Below, piece by piece: positions 1-12,067 of a stretch of 64,000 nt of DNA. Under the pieces are notes generated by a model. It was not told where the DNA came from and ran no database searches. It saw only the letters and a list, made by a program, of their open reading frames with translations. The DNA is from Patagioenas fasciata (Eukaryota > Chordata > Aves > Columbiformes > Columbidae), in assembly GCF_037038585.1 (NCBI RefSeq), contig NW_027288732.1:248001-312000 (forward strand). Direction: 5' to 3'. Each line of letters opens with the position of its first letter. Positions within the stretch are counted from its first letter, which is position 1. The position numbers were made by a program, and so were the translations under genes.

Positions 1-1710
1 AATCTAAAGCTAACCCCAAGCCCTAACCCCAAATCTAAACCTAACCCCAAATCTAAACCTAACCCCAACCAAAACCCCAAATCTAAACCTAACCCCAGAT
101 CTAAACCTAACCCCAAATCTAAACCTAAAATCTAAACCTAACCCCAAATCTAAACCTAACCCCAAATCTAAACCTAAAATTAAAACCTAACCCCAAATCT
201 AAACCTAACCTCAACCCCTAACCCCAAATCTAAAACTAACCCCAAATCTAAACCTAACCCCGACCCCTAACCCCAAATCTAAACCTAACCCCAAATCTAA
301 AGCTAACCCCAACCCCTAACCCCAGATCTAAACCTAACCCCAAATCTAAACCCCAAATCTAAACCTAACCCCAACCCCTAACCCCAAATCTAAACCTAAA
401 CCCAAATCTAAAACTAACCCCAAATCTAAACCTAACCCCAAATCTAAACCTAACCCAACCCCTAAACCCAAATCTAAACCTAACCACAACAACTAACCCC
501 AAATCTAAACATCACCCCAAATCTAAACCTAACCCCAACCCCTAACCCCAAATCTAAGCCTAACCCAAACCCCTAACCCCAAATCCAAACCTAACCCCAA
601 ATCTAAACCAAACCCCAACCCCTAATCCCAACCCCTAACCCCAAATCTAAACCTAACCCCAATTCCTAACCCCAACCCCTAACCCCAAATCTAAACCTAA
701 CCCCAACCCCTAACCCCAACACCTAACCCCAAATCTAAACCTAACCCCAAACCTAAACCTAACCCCAACCCCTAACCCCAAATCTAAACCTAACCCCAAA
801 TCTAAAACTAACCCCAACCTCTAACCCCAGATCTAAACCTAACCCCAGATCTAAACCTAACCCCAAACCTTAACCCCAAACCTAAACCTAACCCCAAATC
901 TAAACCTAACCCCAAACCCTAACCCCAACCCCTAACGCCAACTCCTAACCCCAAATCTAAACCTAACCCCAACCCCTAACCGCAAATCTAAACCTAACCC
1001 CAAATCTAAACCTAACCCCAACCCCTAACCCCAAATCTAAACCTAACCCCAAATCTAAACCTAACCCCAACCCCTAACCCCAAATCTAAACCTAACCCCA
1101 AATCTAAACCTAACCTCAATCCCTGACCCCAATTCTAAACCTAACCCCAAATCTAAACCTAACCGCCAACCCCTACCCCCAAATCTAAACCTAACCCCAA
1201 ATCTAAACCTAACACCAACCCCTAACCCCAAATATAAACCTAACCCCAAATCTTAACCTAAACCAAACCCCTAACCCCAAATCTAAACCTAACCCCAAAT
1301 CTAAACCTAACCCCAACCCCTAACCCCAACCCCTAACCCCAAATCTAAACCTAACCCCAAATCTAAACCTAACCCCAAATCTAAACCTAAAATCTAAACG
1401 TAACCCCAAATCTAAACCTAACCCCAACCCCTAACCCCAAATCTAACCTAACCCCAAATCTAAACCTAACCCCAACCCCTAACCCCAAATCTAAACCTAA
1501 ACAAAGTCTAAACCTAACCCCAACCCCTAACCCCAAATCTAAACCTAACCCCAAATTTCAACCTAACCCCAACCCCTAACCCCAAATCTAAACCCCAACC
1601 CCAAATCTAAACCTAACCCCAACCCCTAACCCCAAATCTAAACCTAACCCCAAATCTAAACCTAACCTCAATCCCTGACCCAAGTTCTAAACCTAACCCC
1701 AAATCTAAAC
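1..1710 (+). repeat. Alpha/beta block with 31- and 49-nt periods
   Basis: This stretch is mainly alpha-alpha-beta (49 nt) and alpha-beta (31 nt), with only short gamma runs near 120-185 and 1380-1400. It carries recognisable private variants that recur elsewhere: CCAACCAAAACC near 66-80, ACCACAACAACTAACC near 483, TCCCTGACCC at 1121 and 1673, and ACAAAGTCTAAACC at 1501. These variants make it the first member of a repeat family whose other copies start near 4471, 6639, 14306 and 18541. No gene or unique sequence is seen. Confidence 0.9.
1311..1340 (-). other. G-quadruplex-capable run cluster (five G4 runs)
   Basis: Two beta words in tandem give five runs of four C on plus, hence five GGGG runs on minus separated by loops of two or three bases (TT or TTA). 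Four such runs meet the usual G-quadruplex pattern, and the C strand could form an i-motif. Equivalent clusters that I located by position are 5288-5317, 7456-7485, 15616-15645, 25209-25238, 27849-27878 and 55253-55282. Formation in the cell is inference. Confidence 0.7.
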
Positions 1711-2210
1711 CTAAAAATTAAACCTAACCCCAAATCTAAACCTAAAATCTAAACCTAACCCCAAATCTAAACCTAAAATCTAAACCGAACCCCAAATCTA
1801 AACCAAACCCCAAATCTAAACCTAAAATCTAAACCTAACCCCAAATCTAAACCTAAAATCTAAACCGAACCCCAAATCTAAACCAAACCCCAAATCTAAA
1901 CCTAAAATCTAAACCTAACCCCAAATCTAAACCTAAAATCTAAACCTAACCCCAAATCTAAACCTAACCCCAAATCTAAACCTAAAATCTAAACCTAACC
2001 CCAAATCTAAACCTAAAATCTAAACCTAACCCCAAATCTAAACCTAACCCCAAATCTAAACCTAACATCTAAACCTAACCCCAAATCTAAACCTAAAATC
2101 TAAACCTAACCCCAAATCTAAACCTAAAATCTAAACCTAACCCCAAATCTAAACCTAACCCCAAATCTAAACCTAAAATCTAAACCTAACCCCAAATCTA
2201 AACCTAACCC
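1711..2210 (+). repeat. Gamma-rich block (31-nt alpha-gamma dimers)
   Basis: The block alternates CCCCAAATCTAAACCTAA with the 13-nt AATCTAAACCTAA, giving a 31-nt period with occasional 49-nt steps. Its GC content is visibly lower than in beta blocks because the CCCC run is missing from each gamma. It holds a local tandem copy: the AAACCGAACCCC / AAACCAAACCCC pair near 1793-1808 recurs near 1865-1880. Its counterpart is 16016-16505. Confidence 0.88.
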
Positions 2211-2410
2211 CAACACCTAACCCCAAATCTAAACCTAACCCCAAATCTAAACCTAACCCCAATCCCTAACTCTAAATCTAAACCTAACCCCAAATCTAAA
2301 CCTAACCCCAACCCCTAACATCAAATCTAAACCTAACCCCAAATCTAAAGCTAACCCCAACCCCTAACCCCAAATCTAAACCTAACCCCAAATCTAAACC
2401 TAACCCCAAA
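2211..2410 (+). repeat. Short alpha/beta block between gamma blocks
   Basis: Regular 49-nt alpha-alpha-beta steps with single-base variants such as TAACATCAAATC near 2318 and AAAGCTAACCCC near 2347. No other content is seen. Confidence 0.85.
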
Positions 2411-2950
2411 TCTAAATCTAAAATCTAAACCTAACCCCATATCTAAACATAAAATCTAAACCTAACCCCAAATCTAAACCTAAAATCTAAACCTAACCCC
2501 AAATCTAAACCAAACCCCAAATCTAAACCTAAAATCTAAACCTAACCCCAAATCTAAACCTAAAATCTAAACCTAACCCCAAATCTAAACCTAACCCCAA
2601 ATCTAAACCTAAAATCTAAACCTAACCCCAAATCTAAACCTAAAATCTAAACCTAACCCCAAATCTAAACCTAAAATCTAAACCTAACCCCAAATCTAAA
2701 CCTAAAATCTAAACCTAACCCCAAATCTAAACCTAAAATCTAAACCTAACCCCAAATCTAAACCTAACCCGAAATCTAAACCTAACCCCAAATCTAAACC
2801 TAAAATCTAAACCTAACCCCAAATCTAAACCTAATATCTAAACCTAACCCCAAATCTAAACCTAAAATCTAAACCTAACCCCAAATCTAAACCTAACCCC
2901 ACATCTAAACCTAAAATCTAAACCTAACCCCAAATCTAAACCTAACCCCA
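2411..2950 (+). repeat. Gamma-rich block
   Basis: Mostly 31-nt alpha-gamma dimers. It opens with the private pair AAATCTAAATCTAAAATC and CCCCATATCTAAACAT, a signature that also opens the gamma blocks at 3670, 5405, 7573, 8724, 13107 and 16716. That shared opening shows the blocks are copies of one ancestral block rather than independent expansions. Confidence 0.88.
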
Positions 2951-3670
2951 ACCCCTAACCCCAAATCTAAACCTAACCCCAAATCTAAACCTAACACCAA
3001 CCCCTAACTCCAAATCTAAACCTAACCCCAAATCTAAACCTAACCCCAACCCCTAACACCAAATCTAAACCTAACCCCAAATCTAAACCTAACCCCAACC
3101 CCTAACCCCAAATCTAAACCTAACCCCAAATCTAAACCTAACCCCAAACCCTAACTCCAAATCTAAACCTAACCCCAAATCTAAACCTAACCGCAACCCC
3201 TAACCCCAAATATAAAACTAACCCCAAATCTAAACCTAACCCCGACGCCTAACCCCAAATCTAAACCTAACCCCAAATCTAAAGCTAACCCCAACCCCTA
3301 ACCCCAAATCTAAACCTAACCCCAAATCTAAACCTAACCCCAACCAAAACCCCAAATCTAAACCTAACCCCAGATCTAAACCTAACCCCAAATCTAAACC
3401 TAAAATCTAAACCTAACCCCAAATCTAAACCTAACCCCAAATCTAAACCTAAAATCTAAACCTAACCCCAAATCTAAACCTAACCTCAACCCCTAACCCC
3501 AAATCTAAAACTAACCCCAAATCTAAACCTAACCCCGACCCCTAACCCCAAATCTAAACCTAACCCCAAATCTAAAGCTAACCCCAACCCGTAACCCCAA
3601 ATCTAAACCTAACCCCAACCAAAACCCCAAATCTAAACCTAACCCCAGATCTAAACCTAACCCCAAATCT
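2951..3670 (+). repeat. Alpha/beta block with CCAACCAAAACC variants
   Basis: A 49-nt periodic stretch with beta variants AACACCAACCCCTAACTCC, CCGCAACCCC and CCCGACGCC. CCAACCAAAACC appears near 3342 and again near 3617, two copies about 275 bases apart. A short gamma run lies near 3400-3470. Confidence 0.85.
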
Positions 3671-4210
3671 AAATCTAAAATCTAAACCTAACCCCATATC
3701 TAAACATAAAATCTAAACCTAACCCCAAATCTAAACCTAAAATCTAAACCTAACCCCAAATCTAAACCAAACCCCAAATCTAAACCTAAAATCTAAACCT
3801 AACCCCAAATCTAAACCTAAAATCTAAACCTAACCCCAAATCTAAACCTAACCCCAAATCTAAACCTAAAATCTAAACCTAACCCCAAATCTAAACCTAA
3901 AATCTAAACCTAACCCCAAATCTAGGTCTAAAATCTAAACCTAAAATCTAAACCTAACCCCAAATCTAAACCTAAAATCTAAACCTAACCCCAAATCTAA
4001 ACCTAACCCCAAATCTAAACCTAACCGCAAATCTAAACCTAAAATCTAAACCTAACCCCAAATCTAAACCTAATATCTAAACCTAACCCCAAATCTAAAC
4101 CTAAAATCTAAACCTAACCCCAAATCTAAACCTAAAATCTAAACCTAACCCCAAATCTAAACCTAACCCCAAATCTAAACCTAAAATCTAAACCTAACCC
4201 CAAATCTAAA
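3670..4210 (+). repeat. Gamma-rich block
   Basis: 31-nt alpha-gamma dimers opened by the AAATCTAAAATC / CCCCATATCTAAACAT signature. It contains a rare CTAGGTCTAAAATC near 3924 and an ACCGCAAATCT variant near 4024 that is shared with 6241 and 9561. Confidence 0.87.
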
Positions 4211-5400
4211 CCTAACCCCAACCCCTAACCCCAAATCTAAACCTAACCCCAAATCTAAACCTAACCCCAACCCCTAACACCAAATCTAAACCTAACCCCA
4301 AATCTAAACCTAACATCAACCCCTAACCCCAAATCTAAACCTAACCCCAAATCTAAACCTAACCCCAAACCCTAACTCCAAATCTAAACCTAACCCCGAA
4401 TCTAAACCTAACCGCAACCCCTAACCCCAACTCTAAAACTAACCCCAAATCTAAACCTAAACCCGACGCCTAACCCCAAATCTAAACATCACCCCAAATC
4501 TAAACCTAACCCCAACCCCTAACCCCAAATCTAAGCCTAACCCAAACCCCTAACCCCAAATCCAAACCTAACCCCAAATCTAAACCAAACCCCAACCCCT
4601 AATCCCAACCCCTAACCCCAAATCTAAACCTAACCCCAATTCCTAACCCCAACCCCTAACCCCAAATCTAAACCTAACCCCAACCCCTAACCCCAACACC
4701 TAACCCCAAATCTAAACCTAACCCCAAATCTAAACCTAACCCCAACCCCTAACCCCAAATCTAAACCTAACCCCAAATCTAAAACTAACCCCAACCTCTA
4801 ACCCCAGATCTAAACCTAACCCCAGATCTAAACCTAACCCCAAACCTTAACCCCAAACCTAAACCTAACCCCAAATCTAAACCTAACCCCAAACCCTAAC
4901 CCCAACCCCTAACGCCAACTCCTAACCCCAAATCTAAACCTAACCCCAACCCCTAACCCCAAATCTAAACCTAACCCCAAATCTAAACCTAACCCCAACC
5001 CCTAACCCCAAATCTAAACCTAACCCCAAATCTAAACCTAACCCCAACCCCTAACCCCAAATCTAAACCTAACCCCAAATCTAAACCTAACCTCAATCCC
5101 TGACCCCAATTCTAAACCTAACCCCAAATCTAAACCTAACCGCCAACCCCTACCCCCAAATCTAAACCTAACCCCAAATCCAAACCTAACCCCAACCCCT
5201 AACCCCAAATATAAACCTAACCCCAAATCTTAACCTAAACCAAACCCCTAACCCCAAATCTAAACCTAACCCCAAATCTAAACCTAACCCCAACCCCTAA
5301 CCCCAACCCCTAACCCCAAATCTAAACCTAACCCCAAATCTAAACCTAACCCCAACCCCTAACCCCAAATCTAAACCTAACCCCAAATCTAAACCTAACC
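4211..5400 (+). repeat. Alpha/beta block including start of 2,168-bp duplication
   Basis: 49- and 31-nt periods. From 4471 onward it is duplicated at 6639. The block holds CTAAACATCACCCC (4483), AATTCCTAACCCC, CCAACACCTAACCCC, CCTAACGCCAAC and TCCCTGACCCC (5098), the standard series of variants of the left-domain alpha/beta family, in the same order as at 541-1250. Confidence 0.87.
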
Positions 5401-6430
5401 CCAAATCTAAATCCAAAATCTAAACCTAACCCCATATCTAAACATAAAATCTAAACCTAACCCCAAATCTAAACCTAAAATCTAAACCTAACCCCAAATC
5501 TAAACCTAAAATCTAAACCTAACCCCAAATCTAAACCAAACCCCAAATCTAAACCTAAAATCTAAACCTAACCCCAAATCTAAACCTAAAATCTAAACCT
5601 AACCCCAAATCTAAACCTAACCCCAAATCTAAACCTAAAATCTAAACCTAACCCCAAATCTAAACCTATAATCTAAACCTAACCCCAAATCTAAACCTAA
5701 CCCCAAATCTAAACCTAAAATCTAAACCTAACCCCAAATCTAAACCTAACCTAAACCCCTAACCCCAAATCTAAACCTAACCCCAGATCTAAACCTAACC
5801 CCAACCCCAAACCCCAGTTCTAAATCTAACACCAAATCTAAACCTAAAATCTAAACCTAACCCCAAATCTAAACCTAAAATCTAAACCTAACCCCAAATC
5901 TAGATCTAAAATCTAAACCTAACCCCAAATCTATACCTAAAATCTAAACCTAACACAAAATCTAAACCTAAAATCTAAACCTAACCCCAAATCTAAACCA
6001 AACCCCAAATCTAAACCTAAAATCTAAACCTAACCCCAAATCTAAACCTAAAATCTAAACCTAACCCCAAATCTAAACCTAACCCCAAATCTAAACCTAA
6101 AATCTAAACCTAACCCCAAATCTAAACCTAAAATCTAAACCTAACCCCAAATCTAAACCTAAAATCTAAACCTAACCCCAAATCTAAACCTAAAATCTAA
6201 ACCTAACCCCAAATCTAAACCTAACCCCAAATCTAAACCTAACCGCAAATCTAAACCTAAAATCTAAACCTAACCCCAAATCTAAACCTAATATCTAAAC
6301 CTAACCCCAAATCTAAACCTAAAATCTAAACCTAACCCCAAATCTAAACCTAAAATCTAAACCTAACCCCAAATCTAAACCTAACCCCAAATCTAAACCT
6401 AAAATCTAAACCTAACCCCAAATCTAAACC
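5401..6430 (+). repeat. Gamma-rich block
   Basis: 31-nt alpha-gamma dimers in two parts, separated near 5745-5840 by an alpha/beta-like bridge with CCCCAACCCCAAACCCCAGTTC. That bridge is the most distinctive landmark of the left domain. The block includes CCTATAATCTAAACC near 5666 and CTAGATCTAAAATC near 5901. Confidence 0.86.
5812..5833 (+). repeat. Left-domain bridge word CCCCAGTTCTAAATCTAACA
   Basis: CCCCAACCCCAAACCCCAGTTC leads into CTAAATCTAACACC, breaking the gamma blocks of the left domain. Copies have their G at 5817, 7985, 9136, 13519 and 17096, and none lies right of 17.1 kb. A shorter CCCCAGTTCTAAACC also occurs at 11367 and 12316 but in another context. Confidence 0.85.
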
Positions 6431-7565
6431 TAACCCCAACCCCTAACCCCAAATCTAAACCTAACCCCAAATCTAAACCTAACCCCAACCCCTAACCCCA
6501 AATCTAAACCTAACCCCAAATCTAAACCTAACCCCAACCCCTACCCCCAAATCTAAAACTAACCCCAAATCTAAACCTAACCCCAAATCTAAACCTAACC
6601 CAACCCCTAAACCCAAATCTAAACCTAACCACAACAAGTAACCCCAAATCTAAACATCACCCCAAATCTAAACCTAACCCCAACCCCTAACCCCAAATCT
6701 AAGCCTAACCCAAACCCCTAACCCCAAATCCAAACCTAACCCCAAATCTAAACCAAACCCCAACCCCTAATCCCAACCCCTAACCCCAAATCTAAACCTA
6801 ACCCCAATTCCTAACCCCAACCCCTAACCCCAAATCTAAACCTAACCCCAACCCCTAACCCCAACACCTAACCCCAAATCTAAACCTAACCCCAAATCTA
6901 AACCTAACCCCAACCCCTAACCCCAAATCTAAACCTAACCCCAAATCTAAAACTAACCCCAACCTCTAACCCCAGATCTAAACCTAACCCCAGATCTAAA
7001 CCTAACCCCAAACCTTAACCCCAAACCTAAACCTAACCCCAAATCTAAACCTAACCCCAAACCCTAACCCCAACCCCTAACGCCAACTCCTAACCCCAAA
7101 TCTAAACCTAACCCCAACCCCTAACCCCAAATCTAAACCTAACCCCAAATCTAAACCTAACCCCAACCCCTAACCCCAAATCTAAACCTAACCCCAAATC
7201 TAAACCTAACCCCAACCCCTAACCCCAAATCTAAACCTAACCCCAAATCTAAACCTAACCTCAATCCCTGACCCCAATTCTAAACCTAACCCCAAATCTA
7301 AACCTAACCGCCAACCCCTACCCCCAAATCTAAACCTAACCCCAAATCCAAACCTAACCCCAACCCCTAACCCCAAATATAAACCTAACCCCAAATCTTA
7401 ACCTAAACCAAACCCCTAACCCCAAATCTAAACCTAACCCCAAATCTAAACCTAACCCCAACCCCTAACCCCAACCCCTAACCCCAAATCTAAACCTAAC
7501 CCCAAATCTAAACCTAACCCCAACCCCTAACCCCAAATCTAAACCTAACCCCAAATCTAAACCTA
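6431..7565 (+). repeat. Alpha/beta block
   Basis: 49-nt periodic DNA carrying the same ordered variants as 4471-5400. It is preceded near 6630 by an ACCACAACAAGTAACC variant (AAC changed to AAG). A double beta forms a C-run cluster at 7456-7485. Confidence 0.85.
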
Positions 7566-8580
7566 ACCCCAAATCTAAATCCAAAATCTAAACCTAACCC
7601 CATATCTAAACATAAAATCTAAACCTAACCCCAAATCTAAACCTAAAATCTAAACCTAACCCCAAATCTAAACCTAAAATCTAAACCTAACCCCAAATCT
7701 AAACCAAACCCCAAATCTAAACCTAAAATCTAAACCTAACCCCAAATCTAAACCTAAAATCTAAACCTAACCCCAAATCTAAACCTAACCCCAAATCTAA
7801 ACCTAAAATCTAAACCTAACCCCAAATCTAAACCTATAATCTAAACCTAACCCCAAATCTAAACCTAACCCCAAATCTAAACCTAAAATCTAAACCTAAC
7901 CCCAAATCTAAACCTAACCTAAACCCCTAACCCCAAATCTAAACCTAACCCCAGATCTAAACCTAACCCCAACCCCAAACCCCAGTTCTAAATCTAACAC
8001 CAAATCTAAACCTAAAATCTAAACCTAACCCCAAATCTAAACCTAAAATCTAAACCTAACCCCAAATCTAGATCTAAAATCTAAACCTAACCCCAAATCT
8101 ATACCTAAAATCTAAACCTAACACAAAATCTAAACCTAAAATCTAAACCTAACCCCAAATCTAAACCAAACCCCAAATCTAAACCTAAAATCTAAACCTA
8201 ACCCCAAATCTAAAACTAAAATCTAAACCTAACCCCAAATCTAAACCTAACCCCAAATCTAAACCTAAAATCTAAACCTAACCCCAAATCTAAACCTAAA
8301 ATCTAAACCTAACCCCAAATCTAAACCTAAAATCTAAACCTAACCCCAAATCTAAACCTAAAATCTAAACCTAACCCCAAATCTAAACCTAACCCCAAAT
8401 CTAAACCTAAAATCTAAACCTAACCCCAAATCTAAACCTAAAATCTAAACCTAACCCCAAATCTAAACCTAACCCCAAATCTAAACCTAAAATCTAAACC
8501 TAACCCCAAATCTAAACCTAACCCCAACCCCTAACCCCAAATCTAAACCTAACCCCAAATCTAAACCTAACCCCAACCCC
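6639..8580 (+). repeat. 2,168-bp tandem duplication, copy 2
   Basis: Second copy of 4471-6430, in direct orientation and almost adjacent. It reproduces the private variants in order, lacks one 18-nt word carrying ACCGC, and is itself partly re-copied 1,151 bp further right. Confidence 0.92.
7566..8520 (+). repeat. Gamma-rich block
   Basis: Copy of 5401-6430 with 2,168 offset: same opening signature, same bridge with CCAGTTCTAAATC (7985), same CTATACCTAAAATC and TAACACAAAATC variants. Confidence 0.87.
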
Positions 8581-8720
8581 TAACCCCAAATCTAAACCTA
8601 ACCCCAAATCTAAACCTAACCCCAACCCCTAACACCAAATCTAAACCTAACCCCAAATCTAAAGCTAACCCCAACCCCTAACCCCAAATCTAAACCTAAC
8701 CCCAAATCTAAACCTAACCC
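8521..8720 (+). repeat. Short regular 49-nt alpha-alpha-beta array
   Basis: Near-perfect 49-nt steps with a TAACACCAAATC beta variant near 8630 and AAAGCTAACC near 8661. It separates two nearly identical gamma blocks. Confidence 0.85.
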
Positions 8721-9745
8721 CAAATCTAAATCCAAAATCTAAACCTAACCCCATATCTAAACATAAAATCTAAACCTAACCCCAAATCTAAACCTAAAAT
8801 CTAAACCTAACCCCAAATCTAAACCTAAAATCTAAACCTAACCCCAAATCTAAACCAAACCCCAAATCTAAACCTAAAATCTAAACCTAACCCCAAATCT
8901 AAACCTAAAATCTAAACCTAACCCCAAATCTAAACCTAACCCCAAATCTAAACCTAAAATCTAAACCTAACCCCAAATCTAAACCTATAATCTAAACCTA
9001 ACCCCAAATCTAAACCTAACCCCAAATCTAAACCTAAAATCTAAACCTAACCCCAAATCTAAACCTAACCTAAACCCCTAACCCCAAATCTAAACCTAAC
9101 CCCAGATCTAAACCTAACCCCAACCCCAAACCCCAGTTCTAAATCTAACACCAAATCTAAACCTAAAATCTAAACCTAACCCCAAATCTAAACCTAAAAT
9201 CTAAACCTAACCCCAAATCTAGATCTAAAATCTAAACCTAACCCCAAATCTATACCTAAAATCTAAACCTAACACAAAATCTAAACCTAAAATCTAAACC
9301 TAACCCCAAATCTAAACCAAACCCCAAATCTAAACCTAAAATCTAAACCTAACCCCAAATCTACACCTAAAATCTAAACCTAACCCCAAATCTAAACCTA
9401 ACCCCAAATCTAAACCTAAAATCTAAACCTAACCCCAAATCTAAACCTAAAATCTAAACCTAACCCCAAATCTAAACCTAAAATCTAAACCTAACCCCAA
9501 ATCTAAACCTAAAATCTAAACCTAACCCCAAATCTAAACCTAACCCCAAATCTAAACCTAACCGCAAATCTAAACCTAAAATCTAAACCTAACCCCAAAT
9601 CTAAACCAAATATCTAAACCTAACCCCAAATCTAAACCTAAAATCTAAACCTAACCCCAAATCTAAACCTAAAATCTAAACCTAACCCCAAATCTAAACC
9701 TAACCCCAAATCTAAACCTAAAATCTAAACCTAACCCCAAATCTA
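8660..9745 (+). repeat. 1,151-bp duplication of about 7509-8590, gamma-rich
   Basis: Offset 1,151 holds at AAATCCAAAATC (7580/8731), CCAGTTCTAAATC (7985/9136) and TAACACAAAATC (8119/9270). Unlike its immediate partner, this copy keeps the ACCGCAAATCT word (9561) seen at 6241 in the first copy (offset 3,319 = 2,168 + 1,151). So it was either copied before the 7566-8520 copy lost that word, or copied from the first copy. Confidence 0.9.
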
Positions 9746-11390
9746 AACCTAAGCCCAACCTCTAACCCCAAATCTAAACCTAACCCCAAATCTAAACCTA
9801 ACCCCAACCCCTAACCCCAAATCTAAACCTAACCCCAAATCTAAACCTAACCCCAACCCCTACCCCCAAATCTAAACCTAACACCAAATCTAAACCTAAC
9901 CCCAACCCCTAACACCAAATCTAAACCTAACCCCAAATCTAAACCTAACCCCAACCCCTAACCCCAAATCTAAACCTAACCCCAAATCTAAACCTAACCC
10001 CAAACCCTAACTCCAAATCTAAACCTAACCCCAAATCTAAACCTAACCGCAACCCCTAACCCCAAATCTAAACCTAACCCCAAATCTAAACCTAACCCCG
10101 ACCCCTAACCCCAAATCTAAACCTAAACCCAAATCTAAAACCCAAATCTATAACTAACCCCAAATCTAAACCTAACCCCAAATCTAAACCTAACTCAACC
10201 CCTAAACCCAAATCTAAACCTAACCACAACAACTAACCCCAAATCTAAACCTCACCCCAAATCTAAACCTAACCCCAACCCCTAACCCCAAATCTAAACC
10301 TAACCCAAACCCCTAACCCCAAATCCAAACCTAACCCCAAATCTAAACCAAACCCCAACCCCTAATCCCAACCTCTAACCCCAAATCTAAACCTAACCCC
10401 AATTCCTAACCCCAACCCCTAACCCCAAATCTAAACCTAACCCCAACCCCTAACCCCAACACCTAACCCCAAATCTAAACCTAACCCCAAATCTAAACCT
10501 AACCCCAACCCCTAACCCCAAATCTAAACCTAAACCCAAATCTAAACCTAACCCCAATCTCTAACCCCAGATCTAAACCTAACCCCAAATCTAAACCTAA
10601 CCCCAAACCTTAACCCCAAACCTAAACCTAACCCCAAATCTAAACCTAACCCCAAACCCTAACCCCAAATCTAAACCTAACCCCAAATCTAAACCTAACC
10701 TCAATCCCTGACCCCAATTCTAAACCTAACCCCAAATCTAAACCTAACCCCAACCCCTAACCCCAAATCTAAACCTAACCCCAAATCTAAACCTAACCTC
10801 AATCCCTGACCCCAATTCTAAACCTAACCCCAAATCTAAACCTAACCGCCAACCCCTACCCCCAAATCTAAACCTAACCCCAAATCTAAACCTAACCCCA
10901 ACCCCTAACCCCAAATATAAACCTAACCCCAAATCTTAACCTAAACCCAACCCCTAACTCCAAATCTAAACCTAACCCCAAATATAAACCTAACCCCAAC
11001 CCCTAACCCCAACCCCTAACCCCAAATCTAAACCTAAACCCAAATCTAAACCTAACCCCAAATCTAAACCTAAAATCTAAACCTAACCCCAAATCTAAAC
11101 CTAACCCCAACCCCTAACCCCAAATCTAACCTAACCCCAAATCTAAACCTAACCCCAACCCCTAACCCCAAACCTAAACCTAAACAAAGTCTAAACCTAA
11201 CCCCAACCCCTAACCCCAAATCTAAACCTAACCCCAAATCTAAACCTAACCCCAACCCCTAACCCCAAATCTAAACCCCAACCCCAAATCTAAACCTAAC
11301 CCCAACCCCTAACCTTAAATCTAAACCTAACCCCAAATCTAAACCTAACCTCAATCCCTGACCCCAGTTCTAAACCTAACCCCAAATCTA
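9746..11390 (+). repeat. Alpha/beta block with 98-bp local duplication
   Basis: 49- and 31-nt periods with the standard ordered variants. The TCCCTGACCCC variant occurs twice, at 10706 and 10804, exactly 98 bases (two 49-nt periods) apart, in a context that is otherwise the same. An odd TCTATAACTAACC sits near 10148. Confidence 0.85.
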
Positions 11391-12067
11391 AACCTAACCC
11401 CAAATCTAAACCTAAAATCTAAACCTAACCCCAAATCTAAACCTAAAATCTAAACCTAACCCCAAATCTAAACCTAACCCCAAATCTAAACCTAAAATCT
11501 AAACCTAACCCAAATCTAAACCTAACCCCAAATCTAAACCTAAAATCTATACCTAACCCCAAATCTAAACCTAAAATCTAAACCTAACCCCAAATCTAAA
11601 CCAAACCCCAAATCTAAACCTAAAGTCTAAACCTAACCCCAAATATAAACCTAAAATCTAAACCTAACCCCAAATCTAAACCTAAAATCTAAACCTAACC
11701 CCAAATCTAAACCTAAAATCTAAACCTAACCCCAAATCTAAACCTAACCCCAAATCTAAACCTAAAATCTAAACCTAACCCCAAATCTAAACCTAAAATC
11801 TAAACCTAACCCCAAATCTAAACCTAACCCCAAATCTAAACCTAAAATCTAAACCTAACCCCAAATCTAAACCTAAAATCTAAACCTAACCCCAAATCTA
11901 AACCTAACCCCAAATCTAAAGTTAAATCTAAACCTAACCCCAAATCTAAACCTAACCCCAACCCCTAACCCCAAATCTAAACCTAACCCCAAATCTAATC
12001 CTAACCCCAACCCCTAACTCCAAATCTAAACCTAACCCCAAATCTAAACCTAACCCCAACCCCTAAC
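11083..12067 (+). repeat. 949-bp tandem duplication, copy 1
   Basis: Offset 949 holds at CCCCAGTTC (11367/12316), AAAATCTATACC (11550/12499), AAAGTTAAATCT (11921/12870) and AATCTAATCCTAACC (11992/12941). Homology spans 11083-12067 against 12032-13016, so the copies overlap by 36 bases at the junction. A short stretch of shared sequence at the exchange point would give this. Confidence 0.93.
11391..11940 (+). repeat. Gamma-rich block (inside 949-bp copy 1)
   Basis: 31-nt alpha-gamma dimers closed by AAAGTTAAATCTAAACC at 11920, a private word found only here and at 12869. Confidence 0.87.

Larger units (their letters stand above)
1..3673 (+). repeat. Higher-order duplication, copy 1 (partner 14306-18452)
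   Basis: Base 1 aligns to base 14306. The offset of 14,305 holds at every landmark I checked: AAAGTCTAAACC at 1501/15806, TCCCTGACCC at 1673/15978, CTAAAAATTAAACC at 1711/16016, AATCCCTAAC at 2261/16566 and CCATATCTAAACAT near 2438/16743. From about 2960 the offset becomes 14,779, because the partner holds 474 more bases, and similarity ends at 3673/18452. The left edge lies beyond the window. Shared private variants, not just shared words, support true duplication. Confidence 0.9.
4471..6430 (+). repeat. 2,168-bp tandem duplication, copy 1 (partner from 6639)
   Basis: Offset 2,168 holds at CTAAACATCACC (4487/6655), TCCCTGACC (5098/7266), AAATCCAAAATC (5412/7580), CCAGTTCTAAATC (5817/7985) and TAACACAAAATC (5951/8119). 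The left breakpoint is sharp: 4471 equals 6639, while bases 4470 (C) and 6638 (G) and those before them differ. An 18-nt word present near 6235 is missing from copy 2. Confidence 0.92.

Noticed and set aside
1061..1249. 62-residue minus-strand open frame (Gly-Leu / Arg-Phe-Gly rich), with near-identical frames at 5038, 7206, 10744, 15366, 19061 and 20432
   Set aside because: It is the satellite translated: starts are TTG, composition is forced by the 18-mer, frame changes occur at each 13-mer, and recurrence follows the DNA duplications.
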